Assembly: GCA_937902315.1 (NCBI GenBank)
Contig: CALGUG010000060.1
Span: 1-64,000, forward strand
DNA: 64,000 bases
Reading direction: 5' to 3'
DNA from: an uncultured Chloroflexales bacterium
Lineage (GTDB): Bacteria; Chloroflexota; Chloroflexia; Chloroflexales; Chloroflexaceae
In this document: piece by piece, positions 1 to 8,529 of the stretch
How positions within the stretch are numbered: the first letter of the stretch is position 1
How the letters are laid out: each line of letters begins with the position of its first letter
The notes under the pieces: model-generated
The model's database searches: none
What the model was told of the DNA's origin: nothing
Seen by the model: only the letters and a program-made list of their open reading frames with translations
Made by a program: the position numbers and the translations under genes

Positions 1-395
1 CTCTCCCGCACTGCGGGCGAGGGGGTGAATGCTCCCCGTTCTGTGCTCTCAAGGAGAATCCCGCGATGCTATGCGAACAATCGCCTTTTGCTGCCGACAC
101 GACTTTTGGCTAATGCATAGCCCGCCAAGCAGGAGAGAGGGAGCATAACGGCGCTTAACCGAAGAAGCCGTACCCTGAGCTGTCGAAGGGTACGGCTTGG
201 ATGCTCGGCATAGGGCAGCGAGAGGCGGCGTTGGAAGCTGTGTATCTCGCTGCTTGCGATGCAAGCAGCGAGATAATACGTGCTATGTAGTGGGCGACGC
301 TCTGATAGCCGAAGGCGGACGCGCTAGAAGCCGAATAGAAGGTTGAGACCTCTCCGCCAACGTATAAGCACCTGAAGTAACAAGCAGATTTGCTA
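1..395. other. Intergenic region with three hairpins and a repeat copy
   Basis: No convincing gene. It holds a short hairpin at 1-21 (CCCGC/GCGGG), a hairpin at 165-198 with arms AAGCCGTACCCT/AGGGTACGGCTT around the motif CCCTGAGCTGTCGAAGGG, a perfect 15-bp stem with a 3-nt loop at 243-275, and a copy of the dispersed repeat from about 303. The 243-275 hairpin lies about 120 bp past the stop of the minus-strand AcoX-like gene and could end its transcript, although it has no long U-tract. Confidence 0.6.
243..275. terminator. Perfect 15-bp stem-loop
   Basis: The arms TATCTCGCTGCTTGC and GCAAGCAGCGAGATA flank a GAT loop with no mismatch. It lies downstream of the AcoX-like gene on the minus strand. 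It is a candidate transcription end or mRNA 3' stabiliser. A U-run is not obvious, so the terminator role is inferred. Confidence 0.4.
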
Positions 396-400
396 TCAAC
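303..400 (+). repeat. Dispersed repeat copy, right half
   Basis: The core at 304-323 reads GATAGCCGAAGGCGGACGCG. The copy runs on through GCTAGAAGCCGAAT and the AACCTCTCCGCCA-like arm to an end AGCAGATTTGCTATCA matching the terminal repeat of the family. The stop codon of the minus-strand gene (TGA, 396-398) lies inside this end. Confidence 0.7.
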
Positions 401-1409
401 TGGCCCACATCAGGCCGTGTTGGGCGGCGTAGGCCAGAATCGCTTCAGTATCGATAGTGTAGGGGCCGCCCAAGTCAAGCTCGACTGTCACCTGCTCGCC
501 GCTCTGAAAAACGATCTCGCGTTCGCCATCGAGCGCAATCGTGCCCGACTCTTCGGGCAGCACAATCCGCTCGCCCGGCAGCAGTGGTGCCGCTGATTCG
601 ACCGCAACCGCTTCAAGCAAACCCGGTCCGAGCGGCACCAGCAGCTTGCGTTCGCCACCAAACACCAGTTGAGCACCACAAGGCTCGTGGCGTCCAATCG
701 GCATAGCAAAGCCAGCGATAGCCGAAAGTCCGATCGCATGCGGCTGACCAAAAGTCACAAACAAACGGCTCAGATCGCTGGGCTGCCAGACCGCACGCGC
801 GCCCAAAAAGCGCTGGCGTGTCACCGCCGCATCGACAAGGGCGATCTCGTGACGTTCGCCGTGCCAGACATGCAGCAGCTTATTGCGTTTGAGCGCGATC
901 TGCTCGGGCACGCGCCCTGCCACAAACAGACCAAGCGCCAAACCGGTGCTGGTTGCTTCGCGCAACGAGGGAAATGCATTGTTGGTGCCCGTCGAAAGCG
1001 TCGCCAAGGGCGTATCGCCACACTCGCGCGCTACCGCCCGATGGGTGCCATCGCCGCCTAAAACCGCGATCGCCTTCACACCTTTTTGAGATAGCAAACG
1101 CACCGCCTGCCAGGTATCCTCGACGCTATCGCTGATCTCCATCTCGAGCAGGCGCACGCGCGGCAGCTTGCCCGGACTATGCCTGCTCTCTTGCTCGGCC
1201 GTATCGCGCACGCTGCGCGCGATCCCGACGCGATCGGGCAACATCCACGCTTCTTCCAAGCCTAAAGCTGCCAAAGAACTGAGCAATCGCAACACAAGGT
1301 TGATCTTTTCGGGCGTACTAAACGACGAAGCACGCGCCAGCAGACGCCTGATATCGCGCCCCGATGAAGGGTTAGCGATAATACCGATCGCAGGTGTTTC
1401 CTCACTCAT
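396..1409 (-). CDS. acoX: AcoX-like / ATP-NAD kinase fold protein
   Basis: A 337-residue protein of the NAD-kinase/AcoX family. The diacylglycerol/NAD-kinase fold is shown by NPSSGRD at residues 13-19, GGDGTHR at 118-124 and STGTNNAFP near 139-147. AcoX proteins are encoded with acetoin dehydrogenase complexes, but their exact reaction is not settled; an NAD(H) or related kinase activity is inferred from the fold. The ATG at 1409 is chosen because AAAGAGGTG lies just upstream; a longer reading frame to 1457 would overlap the preceding gene. The start is 22 bp behind the lipoate ligase stop, so the two are probably co-transcribed. The stop codon lies in the end of a dispersed repeat, so the C-terminal residues may have been altered by the insertion. 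The alternative label is plain NAD kinase. Confidence 0.8.
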   Translation of the reverse strand: MSEETPAIGIIANPSSGRDIRRLLARASSFSTPEKINLVLRLLSSLAALGLEEAWMLPDRVGIARSVRDTAEQESRHSPGKLPRVRLLEMEISDSVEDTWQAVRLLSQKGVKAIAVLGGDGTHRAVARECGDTPLATLSTGTNNAFPSLREATSTGLALGLFVAGRVPEQIALKRNKLLHVWHGERHEIALVDAAVTRQRFLGARAVWQPSDLSRLFVTFGQPHAIGLSAIAGFAMPIGRHEPCGAQLVFGGERKLLVPLGPGLLEAVAVESAAPLLPGERIVLPEESGTIALDGEREIVFQSGEQVTVELDLGGPYTIDTEAILAYAAQHGLMWAS

Positions 1410-1431
1410 ACAACACCTCTTTCCTGATTGC

Positions 1432-2139
1432 TCAATCCTGCGAAGCAGGCACACCAAGCTCTTCGTACAAAGCTAGACCGAGCGTCAAAGCGAGCTGATC
1501 GCCAGCCAGCCCGCCGCAGTGGGCGGTACGCTCTTCCAACATAGCAGCCTGTTCGCTCGGCTGGCCCATCACCTCGACCAAGTGCTGCCACGGCGAGCGA
1601 TCGAGCAAGATGCCCGCCACCAGCAGCAAGCCGGAACGCTTGCGGATCTGCGCCAAGCCGACCAGCTTGCGTCCTTGGGCGTCGGCCAGTTCCCAAGCCG
1701 AAAAATTCGCAAAACAAGCCCAACTCAAGGGATCATCGGGCTGCTTCTTTGGCACTAACTCGGGCGGCAGGGCATAGGCCTCGACATTGTGTATCTCGAG
1801 GCTGCGCTCGATCAACTGGGCCAACCAACGATAGCTGCGAGCCAGCGACGGCAGATGATGGGGGTGATCAGTGGGCAAAAAGACCGAGAGGCCGAGCATC
1901 CACGGCCCCTCTAAGACTGCCCCGCCGCCCGAACGACGTTGCAGCAGCGGCAAACCGAGCCGTGCTGCCCGCTCTTCTTGGCCCGCGTCGGGGCGCTGTG
2001 AACATCCTAAAACAACTGCTGGGCTTCGATAGTGCCACAAATGCCAAGCTGCTGGCTGAGGGGCCGCTTCAAAAATCCCACTATTCCAAGCCTGTTCACG
2101 ATAGACTAGTGCTAAACCGTTCGATGTATGATCATTCAT
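1432..2139 (-). CDS. Lipoate-protein ligase family protein
   Basis: A 235-residue member of the biotin/lipoate A/B ligase family. The family's nucleotide/lipoate-binding signature appears as RRSGGGAV at residues 68-75, followed by a KLVGLAQIRKRSG segment corresponding to the conserved lysine region. It would attach lipoate or octanoate to the lipoyl lysine of an acyltransferase. The obvious client here is the E2 subunit encoded about 1.1 kb upstream in the same direction. The ATG at 2139 has only a weak ribosome site. It may be LplA, or a LipM-like octanoyltransferase; the sequence alone does not separate these. Confidence 0.8.
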   Translation of the reverse strand: MNDHTSNGLALVYREQAWNSGIFEAAPQPAAWHLWHYRSPAVVLGCSQRPDAGQEERAARLGLPLLQRRSGGGAVLEGPWMLGLSVFLPTDHPHHLPSLARSYRWLAQLIERSLEIHNVEAYALPPELVPKKQPDDPLSWACFANFSAWELADAQGRKLVGLAQIRKRSGLLLVAGILLDRSPWQHLVEVMGQPSEQAAMLEERTAHCGGLAGDQLALTLGLALYEELGVPASQD

Positions 2140-2221
2140 ATAAGATAACGACTGCGTCGGCTATTGAAACAAAAACGAACGCAATCTCTAAATAACACGC
2201 TCAACAATTATGATTCTAACA

Positions 2222-2242
2222 CGCTGAAGAAGCTCTTCAGCG
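2222..2242. terminator. 9-bp stem-loop between GNAT and lipoate ligase genes
   Basis: CGCTGAAGA and TCTTCAGCG form a perfect stem with a 3-nt loop in the 288-bp gap. It is downstream of the acetyltransferase on the minus strand and upstream of the lipoate ligase. It is a possible terminator or processing site; nothing else is visible in this AT-richer gap. Confidence 0.35.
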
Positions 2243-2427
2243 CTCAATAAGCCTAACAGCCGCTAGCAAAGCCTTAACAATCAGCTCTAACAAACTCTTT
2301 GCGTTTAAAGCGTTATATCTGTTTTGTCTTCAAATGCGGGTGGTCAAATCTTTGTATTCGTTTCGCTTAATTACGCACAATTCAGAAGTCTCAAGGCCCT
2401 TAGCCCAAAGCTCGTCACAGCAAATAG

Positions 2428-2883
2428 TTACGAATGAATAGCGAGTCTCATAATACAATAAGGTGTATCTTCAAATCCTGCCTTGAGATAGGTCTGTATC
2501 GCTCGTCTATTCTCTTGATGAACGTAGAGCCGAAGCTCCAAGGCCTGCTGTTCCTGGGCTGCATCTTGAACAGCGCGCAAAAGCATCTTCGCCAAGCCTT
2601 GGCCTCGATAGTTCGGTTCAATAAATATACTTTGGATCCACCAGTAATATCCTGCGTTCCAATCGCTCCATTCTTTTACCACAGATACATTCCCAATAAC
2701 CCTTTGAGCATCCTCTACAACCCAATACAGAGCGACAGACTCATCCATAAGCCCTGTCAGAATACCTTCACGGACAGTTGCAGGATTCTTTGTAATACCT
2801 TCTGCCTCTTGGGCTTCCATAACGACAAAGTCAATCAATCGTTCCAAATCCTCACCTGTCGCACGTCGTATTCTATAATTCAT
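2428..2883 (-). CDS. GNAT family N-acetyltransferase
   Basis: A 151-residue single-domain acetyltransferase. The start is MNYRIRRATGEDLERL, and the acetyl-CoA pyrophosphate loop is YRGQGLAKMLL near residues 90-100. It ends with the usual FEDTPYCIMRL strand. The upstream in-frame extension to 3108 is translated repeat DNA (it contains the ASAYGYQ string encoded by the repeat core), so the ATG at 2883 is the true start. The substrate cannot be read from the sequence. It lies between the acyltransferase E2 gene and the lipoate ligase, but a 388-bp repeat-bearing gap separates it from E2. Confidence 0.8.
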   Translation of the reverse strand: MNYRIRRATGEDLERLIDFVVMEAQEAEGITKNPATVREGILTGLMDESVALYWVVEDAQRVIGNVSVVKEWSDWNAGYYWWIQSIFIEPNYRGQGLAKMLLRAVQDAAQEQQALELRLYVHQENRRAIQTYLKAGFEDTPYCIMRLAIHS

Positions 2884-2975
2884 GTTCTTATTCCATCGAT
2901 AACTATCATTGTTTTTTGGCCAACATCTCTCCAGCGCTAAAGAATATCCAATGCGATAGCTCTTCTTTAGCTTTC

Positions 2976-3148
2976 TGATATGAAATCCGCTTGAATCGTT
3001 GTATGTTGGGGTGGTCTTTCGACACACTGCTACAACAGCCTGCTTACGGGCGAGCTGTTGATAGCCGTAGGCGGACGCGCTAGCAAACCTCTTTGGGGTA
3101 GAGAACAAACCGCCAGAGCGCTGAAGTGATCAAACGGATTTGGTATCA
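2976..3148 (+). repeat. Full-length MITE-like element (173 bp)
   Basis: The left end TGATATGAAATCCGCTTGA (2976-2994) and right end TCAAACGGATTTGGTATCA (3130-3148) are inverted repeats of each other with few mismatches. The core GATAGCCGTAGGCGGACGCG is at 3060-3079. The whole sequence matches the copy at 58117-58286, including the ATCGTTGTATGTTGGGG and ACAACAGCCTGCTTACGGG segments. No coding capacity. It occupies most of the gap between E2 and the GNAT gene. Confidence 0.8.
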
Positions 3149-3271
3149 AACAAGCTAAAGCTCCTATTTCAATCGCAAAGAAGCCTCGCAAATGGAAAAA
3201 GCTCTCTGCTTGTGTGCGACTCAGCAGCGAACGGCTCAATCGCACACAAGCCAAAGTCTAAAGAGCGTTAG

Positions 3272-4306
3272 CTAAAAGTTCGCCCCTTCGAGCAGTTGCT
3301 TCAGACTGCCCAAGAAGAGCGCCGCCGGATAGCCATCGATCGCACGATGGTCGAACACCAGTGTAAGGGTCATGATCGGGGCTTGAGCAAGCTGCCCGTC
3401 ACGCATCACCACCCGCTCAGAGATCGAACCGACCCCCAAGATCGCGATCTGGGGCGGGTTGAGGATCGGCGTAAACCAATCGATGCCCGTCATACCCAGA
3501 TTGCTTATGCTAAAGGTTCCCCCTTGCAAAGCGCTCGGCGGCAACGAACCAGAGCGCGCTAGGCCGATCGAGTCTTGGATCTGCTTATGCAGTTCTGCGA
3601 ATGAAAGCTGATCGGCGTTACGAATCACCGGCGTCACCAAGCCTTCGTCAAGGCTCACAGCCAACGAAAGATTGATCTCGTCGCGCTGTTCGATCCCTTG
3701 CTCGCTCAAGAGCGCGTTCAGTTGAGGGTGTTGCTTTAAAGCCAGAGCAGTCGCATAGGCGATCAGGGGTGTGATACTGAGTTTGGGCAGTTGCAACTGC
3801 TCGCGCAGGGCATCGCGGCGCGCTAAGGCCTTTGTCATATCGACATCGACGCCTATAGCCACCTGCGGCGCCTGCCATGCTTGGCTCATGGCACGAGCGA
3901 CGCTGCCACGCAGCCCAGTCAATGGGATCGCCTTGGCCGATGCTGCCGGAGCAGCCGCGCTGCTGGTCGCACTTGTTGTGCTGCTAGCCTGCCCAGCGGA
4001 ACCCGATAACATCGCCGCGTGCTCGCTTGGCGCTGCGCTCGCCTCAGTCGAGGCCCCATCGGTTGCCTCAAGCTCGGCCAGAGCGACATCTTTGCCAAAG
4101 GTATCGCTCTCGCCCACACGAATCGCACTAATCACTCCGGCGGCTGGTGCTGTGATCTCATAGCTGGTCTTGACCAACACCGCTTCAGCGACGACTTGTC
4201 CGGCCTGAACCGCATCTCCGACAGAAACTAACCAACGCTCTAAAAGCGCCTCGGTCCCTGGTTCAACATCGGCCCACGCCTCTTCGGGAAGCGTAATTAT
4301 AGCCAT
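3272..4306 (-). CDS. acoC: Dihydrolipoamide acyltransferase E2, acetoin dehydrogenase type
   Basis: A 344-residue E2 component of a 2-oxoacid or acetoin dehydrogenase complex. It transfers the acyl group from the E1-bound thiamine intermediate to CoA. An N-terminal lipoyl domain (residues 1-80) carries the lipoyl lysine at about K46 in LVKTSYE. An Ala/Ser-rich linker spans about 82-128. The catalytic domain then begins at PLTGLRGSVARAMSQ and ends with the active-site motif DHRAIDG (H320, D324). The peripheral subunit-binding domain normally found between linker and catalytic domain is not visible. The start at 4306 has AGGAG 10 nt upstream, inside the 3' end of the E1-beta gene, with a gap of only 3 bp. 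No E3 gene is present in the window. Confidence 0.88.
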   Translation of the reverse strand: MAIITLPEEAWADVEPGTEALLERWLVSVGDAVQAGQVVAEAVLVKTSYEITAPAAGVISAIRVGESDTFGKDVALAELEATDGASTEASAAPSEHAAMLSGSAGQASSTTSATSSAAAPAASAKAIPLTGLRGSVARAMSQAWQAPQVAIGVDVDMTKALARRDALREQLQLPKLSITPLIAYATALALKQHPQLNALLSEQGIEQRDEINLSLAVSLDEGLVTPVIRNADQLSFAELHKQIQDSIGLARSGSLPPSALQGGTFSISNLGMTGIDWFTPILNPPQIAILGVGSISERVVMRDGQLAQAPIMTLTLVFDHRAIDGYPAALFLGSLKQLLEGANF

Positions 4307-4309
4307 AAC

Positions 4310-5338
4310 TTATGCTCCTACAAGCACTCCACTGTTCATCAGCTTACGCGCTGCAGCGACAATGCTTTCGGTTTGGGGTATAGCGAACTGTTCGAGCGGG
4401 CGGCTGTAGGGAATCGGGATGCCCGGCACGCCAAGGCGCGCAATGGGCGCTTTCAAAGCGATCTGATCGAGCCGCTCTGCGATAATCGCACTGATCTCGC
4501 CCGTCAAACCAAAGTTCAGATAGTCTTCATCGGCGATCAGCAGACGCCCAGTCTTCTTGACCGAGTCGACGACCGCTTGACTATCGAGCGGGACGAGGGT
4601 GCGCAAGTCAATAATCTCGGCGCTGATGCCATCCTTTGCCAATTCATCGGCGGCAAGGCGCGCTTTCTGCACCATTTGGCTCAAGGTAACAATCGTCAGA
4701 TCGCTGCCCTCGCGCACAATATTGGCTTTGCCAAACGGAATGGTATAGGACTCTTCGGGCACTTCATTCGTGCTGCCCTCATAATAGGCCATCCACGGCA
4801 GGCCCATAATACCCTTGTGGAACATAAAGATCACAGGGTTATTATCACGAATCGCCTCGGCCATCAGACCTTTGGCGTCGTATGCGTTCGAAGGCACCAC
4901 CACTTTGAGGCCCGGCATATGAGCGAAAGTCGCATACAAACACTGCGAGTGCTGTGCTGCATCGTTGTAACCGCCGCCGATCGCCGTCATCAATACAACA
5001 GGCATCTGAACATTACCACCTGACATATAGATATTCTTAGCCATGTGGTTGTAGATCATATCCATACAGACGCCAAAGAAGTCGACGAACATCAATTCAA
5101 CTATCGGGCGCAAACCTTCGCCAGCCGCACCGATCGCCGTACCGATAAAGGCCGTCTCAGAGATCGGCGTGTCCATAATGCGCTCTTTGCCGAATTTGTC
5201 TAACAAGCCTTGGGTTGCGCTAAAGATACCGCCGTACTTGCCGACATCTTCACCCAACACAAAGACCTTCTCGTCGCGCTCCATCTCCTGCGCGATCGCC
5301 TCAGAGATAGCTGCCGCCATAGTCAATTTGCGTGCCAT
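4310..5338 (-). CDS. acoB: Acetoin/pyruvate dehydrogenase E1 component, beta subunit
   Basis: A 342-residue beta subunit of the thiamine-pyrophosphate E1 heterotetramer. Family signatures include the N-terminal AISEAIAQEMERDEKVFVLGEDVGKYGG, FVDFFGVCMDMIYNHMAK, and ending segments DLRTLVPLD and IPYSRPLEQ. It pairs with the alpha subunit encoded 29 bp upstream and overlaps nothing. The start at 5338 has a strong GAGGAGG site. Acetoin specificity is inferred from the AcoX-like neighbour. A pyruvate or branched-chain oxoacid substrate is possible on sequence alone. Confidence 0.88.
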   Translation of the reverse strand: MARKLTMAAAISEAIAQEMERDEKVFVLGEDVGKYGGIFSATQGLLDKFGKERIMDTPISETAFIGTAIGAAGEGLRPIVELMFVDFFGVCMDMIYNHMAKNIYMSGGNVQMPVVLMTAIGGGYNDAAQHSQCLYATFAHMPGLKVVVPSNAYDAKGLMAEAIRDNNPVIFMFHKGIMGLPWMAYYEGSTNEVPEESYTIPFGKANIVREGSDLTIVTLSQMVQKARLAADELAKDGISAEIIDLRTLVPLDSQAVVDSVKKTGRLLIADEDYLNFGLTGEISAIIAERLDQIALKAPIARLGVPGIPIPYSRPLEQFAIPQTESIVAAARKLMNSGVLVGA

Positions 5339-5367
5339 GCTGATTCCTCCTCGTTGATGAATCGCGA

Positions 5368-6372
5368 CTAAACAAAGACATGCAAAAGCGCTTCTTCCGG
5401 TTCGGGATACGGGCTATTGCGAGCGAAATCGAAGGCTTCCTTAACCGCTTGTTTGGCGCGGTTAGCAAGAGTCTCCAACTGCTCATCAGCGATCGATTGC
5501 TGGCGCAGATAATCGGCGAAATGCCCGATCGGATCGTTCTTGCGCAGCTCGCCCACCTCGCCTTTGGGACGATACACCTCTGCATCGCCTTGGAAGTGGC
5601 CCATATAGCGATCGGTCTTAACCTCGATCAAGGTTGGCCCATCGCCCCGTCGAGCGCGCTCCACGGCTGCGCCAGCGGCTTGGAAGACTTCGAGCGCATC
5701 GTTTCGTTCGATCAATACGCCCGGAATGCCATAGGCTCCCGCACGATCGGAGTTCCAGGAAACAGCGGTCGATTCGCTCTTTTCAACCGAGATGGCGTAC
5801 TTATTGTCTTCACAAACAAAGATAACAGGGAGTTTCCAGAGTGCGGCGAGGTTGAGGGATTCATGGAAGCTGCCTTGGTTGGCGGCTCCATCGCCAAAGA
5901 AGGCGACAGCGACCCAATCTTTGCCCAGTTTCTTAGCAGCAAGTGCTGCGCCACAAGCGGGCGGCAAGCTCGCACCGATAATGCCGCTACAACTGAACTT
6001 ATGCTCGGGATCGAATAGGTGCATATGGCCACCTTTGCCACGTCCCAAGCCGGTCACTTTGCCGAACATCTCGGCGGTCATTTTATCGAGCGGAACACCC
6101 TTTGCGATCGCGAAGTGGTGCGGGCGGTGGGTGCCTACAACCGTGTCTTCTTTACGCAAATGGGCACAAACTCCGACAGCAACCGGCTCTTGCCCGGCTG
6201 CGAGATGCATTTCACCTGGCACAGGGCCCGATCCGATATCGAAGGCAAGCCCTTTCTGAATGTTGGGCGGCAGTTTGCCCTCGAGATAGACCTTCGCCAT
6301 AGTCTCCTCGTAGTGTCGGATCTTAACCATTGTCTCGTACATCCAGAGCTGCTGTTCTGTGGTTGGTTCCAC
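5368..6372 (-). CDS. acoA: Acetoin/pyruvate dehydrogenase E1 component, alpha subunit (GTG start)
   Basis: A 334-residue alpha subunit of the thiamine-dependent E1. The TPP motif appears as GDGAANQGSFHESLNLAALW followed by CEDNKYAIS. AGQEPVAVG and GTHRPHHFAIAKG are further family blocks. The reading frame extends upstream, but the only good ribosome site is AAGGAGGTG, five bases before a GTG at 6372, so the protein should begin MEPTTEQQLW. First gene of the acoABC-like operon. A TACAAT -10 candidate lies at 6436-6441 on the minus strand and a dyad at 6410-6422 lies between it and the start. The IclR gene 108 bp upstream is the likely regulator. Confidence 0.88.
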   Translation of the reverse strand: MEPTTEQQLWMYETMVKIRHYEETMAKVYLEGKLPPNIQKGLAFDIGSGPVPGEMHLAAGQEPVAVGVCAHLRKEDTVVGTHRPHHFAIAKGVPLDKMTAEMFGKVTGLGRGKGGHMHLFDPEHKFSCSGIIGASLPPACGAALAAKKLGKDWVAVAFFGDGAANQGSFHESLNLAALWKLPVIFVCEDNKYAISVEKSESTAVSWNSDRAGAYGIPGVLIERNDALEVFQAAGAAVERARRGDGPTLIEVKTDRYMGHFQGDAEVYRPKGEVGELRKNDPIGHFADYLRQQSIADEQLETLANRAKQAVKEAFDFARNSPYPEPEEALLHVFV

Positions 6373-6409
6373 GATCCACCTCCTTGTGAATAGGCGCTCA
6401 CTAGCAAAC

Positions 6410-6422
6410 GACAATCGTTGTC
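6410..6422. promoter_or_regulatory. Dyad GACAA-TCG-TTGTC, possible IclR operator
   Basis: A perfect 13-bp inverted repeat (arms GACAA/TTGTC, 3-bp centre) lies 38 bp upstream of the GTG of the E1-alpha gene and just downstream of a TACAAT box (minus strand, 6441-6436). The position fits an operator that would block the aco-like operon promoter. The link to the adjacent IclR protein is inferred. Confidence 0.4.
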
Positions 6423-6479
6423 TTGATGCCGAGAGATTGTAAAGTGTATGAGTGTTATGAGGAATGAAGAGTGCGGGAT

Positions 6480-7316
6480 TTAAGCGCTACCGTACGCCTG
6501 TATCACAAGAGCCCGCGTCGCTGCTTGGGCTACCGTCAACACGCGTACGATCTGCTCGCTAGAGCTCTTGCGATAGCGTCCTTCGGGCATTGCGATCCCG
6601 ATCGAACCGATTACACGCCCCTGCATATCAAAGATCGGAGCGGCGATACAACAGACCTCTTCACTGAACTCAGCTTCGTCGAGAGCATAACCTCGCTGAC
6701 GCGTGATCTGTAGTTCGGCTTCAAACGCTTCAAAATCACAGATCGTTTTGTTTGTGAAGGCTGGCATACCGTGATAATCGAGATAGCGTTTGACATCATC
6801 TTGGCTGAAATAGGCCAAGATCGCCTTGCCCAACGCCATCGCGTGGTTGCCGCTCGCATAACCGACGCTTAGCAAACTTACGCGCAACGAATGCCGACTA
6901 TCAACAACGGCGCTAAGCACAATTTCGCCATTGTTGCGCAACGAGAGATAAGCCGTCTCTAAGCTGTTATCACGAAGCGTCTGGACAAACGGCTGCAAAT
7001 GACGAACAAGCTGGCCTACAGCATAGGGATTCGCGTGCGCAAAACTGACCTTTTGCGCTAGATAAAAACGCTGGGTTTGCGCCTGTTTAAACACATATCC
7101 ATTTGCCATTAAGGTGTTAAGCAGATGGTAACAGGTGCTCAGATGCAGCCCACAGCGCATACTGATCGTCTTGGCCAACAAGCCTTCCGGTTCTTCAGCC
7201 AAAACTTCCAGTATCTTGAGACCGCGTTGAAGCGACTGAATATGGCTCACTTGTTCTTTGGAGTGTGTACATCCAGATCCGCTTTTTTGTGATACTGTGA
7301 AAGGTGGTTCTGCCAT
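6480..7316 (-). CDS. IclR family transcriptional regulator
   Basis: A 278-residue regulator with the IclR layout: an N-terminal winged helix-turn-helix beginning SLQRGLKILEVLAEEPEGLLAKTI, with the recognition region GLHLSTCYHLLNTLMANGYV. The effector-binding domain contains LRVSLLSVGYASGNHAMALGKAILAYF and the terminal DEAEFSEEVCCIAAPIFD block typical of the family. The ATG at 7316 is the first ATG giving a normal length; upstream in-frame codons are TTG. No Shine-Dalgarno is visible. A TATACT box lies 8-13 bases before the ATG, so the message may be leaderless. It is transcribed towards the aco-like operon and is its probable local regulator, with an acetoin- or acyl-type ligand inferred only from context. 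Confidence 0.85.
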   Translation of the reverse strand: MAEPPFTVSQKSGSGCTHSKEQVSHIQSLQRGLKILEVLAEEPEGLLAKTISMRCGLHLSTCYHLLNTLMANGYVFKQAQTQRFYLAQKVSFAHANPYAVGQLVRHLQPFVQTLRDNSLETAYLSLRNNGEIVLSAVVDSRHSLRVSLLSVGYASGNHAMALGKAILAYFSQDDVKRYLDYHGMPAFTNKTICDFEAFEAELQITRQRGYALDEAEFSEEVCCIAAPIFDMQGRVIGSIGIAMPEGRYRKSSSEQIVRVLTVAQAATRALVIQAYGSA

Positions 7317-7441
7317 AGATCCAGTATAACAAGCGGGCCATCGATCCTCAATAGAGCGAATGCTGCTTTTGCAGACCTTTTTCAAATAGTGAAATTTATT
7401 ATGTTCTTATCTTAGAATTGTCAAGTAAACGCATACAAACA

Positions 7442-7476
7442 CAAAGGCTGGTTGCATTCCCTTCAACCAGCCTTTG
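7442..7476 (-). terminator. Terminator of the first LLM oxidoreductase gene
   Basis: The arms CAAAGGCTGGTTG and CAACCAGCCTTTG form a perfect 13-bp stem with a 9-nt loop. It sits 159 bp downstream of the minus-strand gene ending at 7635 and is followed on that strand by TGTTTGTAT. The rest of the 7317-7634 gap shows nothing further. Confidence 0.65.
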
Positions 7477-7634
7477 TGCTACGTATAACGTCTCACTAGA
7501 GTGCGCTATTGCCTTAGGAGACAACAAGTTCGATATGTGCGACCTTCACAAGACCACACTATTAGTATAACCGATCCCTATTAACGCAACGAAGCACACC
7601 TGTTAAAGCCTGTTTAAGCCCGATCTGCCTTTGC

Positions 7635-8489
7635 TTAATGCGAACGAGAGCGAGGCGGGCCTTGCTGAATACGTTGCAAGAGCGCCTTTGGATCACTCTC
7701 GCCCCAACGCGACTCAAGCCACCAAGTTAACCCTGCCTCGCCCAGCGGCGCCACTTGAGCGACGGCCACATCGAGATCATCGCCGGGGGTCTCGCCCTCA
7801 GCGACGATTGCATAGCCTTCAGCGCTGCCCCGCGCTGCGATCACGGCCTCGCGCAAAGCCCGTACATCATCAGCATCGAGCGGCTGCGGCGCGCCATCGA
7901 CCATCTTCTGCGGCACAATCCCATCCCAAGCCAGCGCACGCCGCATCGACTTGGGCCGCCCCAATACACCCACCACCCAAATCGGAATACGCGGCTGCTG
8001 TACAGTCGTCGGCAGCAGCTTCATGCCATCGACGCGATAGTGTTTGCCTGCGAAGTTGACCCGTTCGCCCCGCCACAAACCATCGATGATCGTCAAGCTC
8101 TCGTCGAGCAACTCAGCTCGCGTGCGCAGATCCAAAGGCTCGCCAACTTTATAAAAGCCAACATCATCCTTAGCCGCGCCCAGGCCGACCGCAAAAATCA
8201 TGCGCCCATGAGAGATCTCATCGACGGTCATCGCCTCGCGCGCCAGCTTCCACGGGCGACGGCGCGGCACAGCCGTCACCATCAGCCCCAACTTGATCCG
8301 AGAAGTTGTCACTGCCAGCGCGCCCAACTGCACCCACGGATCATAGCTATCGCTGCTTGGGTACTCAGGCGTCTCGATCGCGATACAGTCGGGAATAAAG
8401 AAGGCGTCCCAGCCCGCCTCTTCGGCGACTTGTGCCCGTTCAATCAGCGTGCGAGTATCGGCATTGGGGCTCACGAATCCATAACGCAT
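7635..8489 (-). CDS. LLM class flavin-dependent oxidoreductase
   Basis: A 284-residue luciferase-like monooxygenase-fold protein. Typical blocks are the N-terminal RAQVAEEAGWDAFFIPD, LGALAVTTSRIKLGLMVTAVPRRRPWKLAREAMTVDEIS, GRMIFAVGLG and PRIPIWVVG. Members use FMN or coenzyme F420. The length and the RPWKLAREA segment resemble F420-type actinobacterial and chloroflexal members, but the cofactor cannot be fixed from sequence. It is closely related to the gene ending at 8881, and both finish with QRI.QGPPR. The ATG at 8489 has GAGG upstream. A dispersed repeat lies in the 391-bp gap before its paralogue. Confidence 0.85.
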   Translation of the reverse strand: MRYGFVSPNADTRTLIERAQVAEEAGWDAFFIPDCIAIETPEYPSSDSYDPWVQLGALAVTTSRIKLGLMVTAVPRRRPWKLAREAMTVDEISHGRMIFAVGLGAAKDDVGFYKVGEPLDLRTRAELLDESLTIIDGLWRGERVNFAGKHYRVDGMKLLPTTVQQPRIPIWVVGVLGRPKSMRRALAWDGIVPQKMVDGAPQPLDADDVRALREAVIAARGSAEGYAIVAEGETPGDDLDVAVAQVAPLGEAGLTWWLESRWGESDPKALLQRIQQGPPRSRSH

Positions 8490-8529
8490 TTTCGCCTCTT
8501 CCCTTCTTTATCAAAGCTGATCCTCAATC

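Noticed and set aside
2428..3108. Longer GNAT protein with an N-terminal extension
   Set aside because: The extension is the translation of the dispersed repeat, and the ATG at 2883 fits the domain start.
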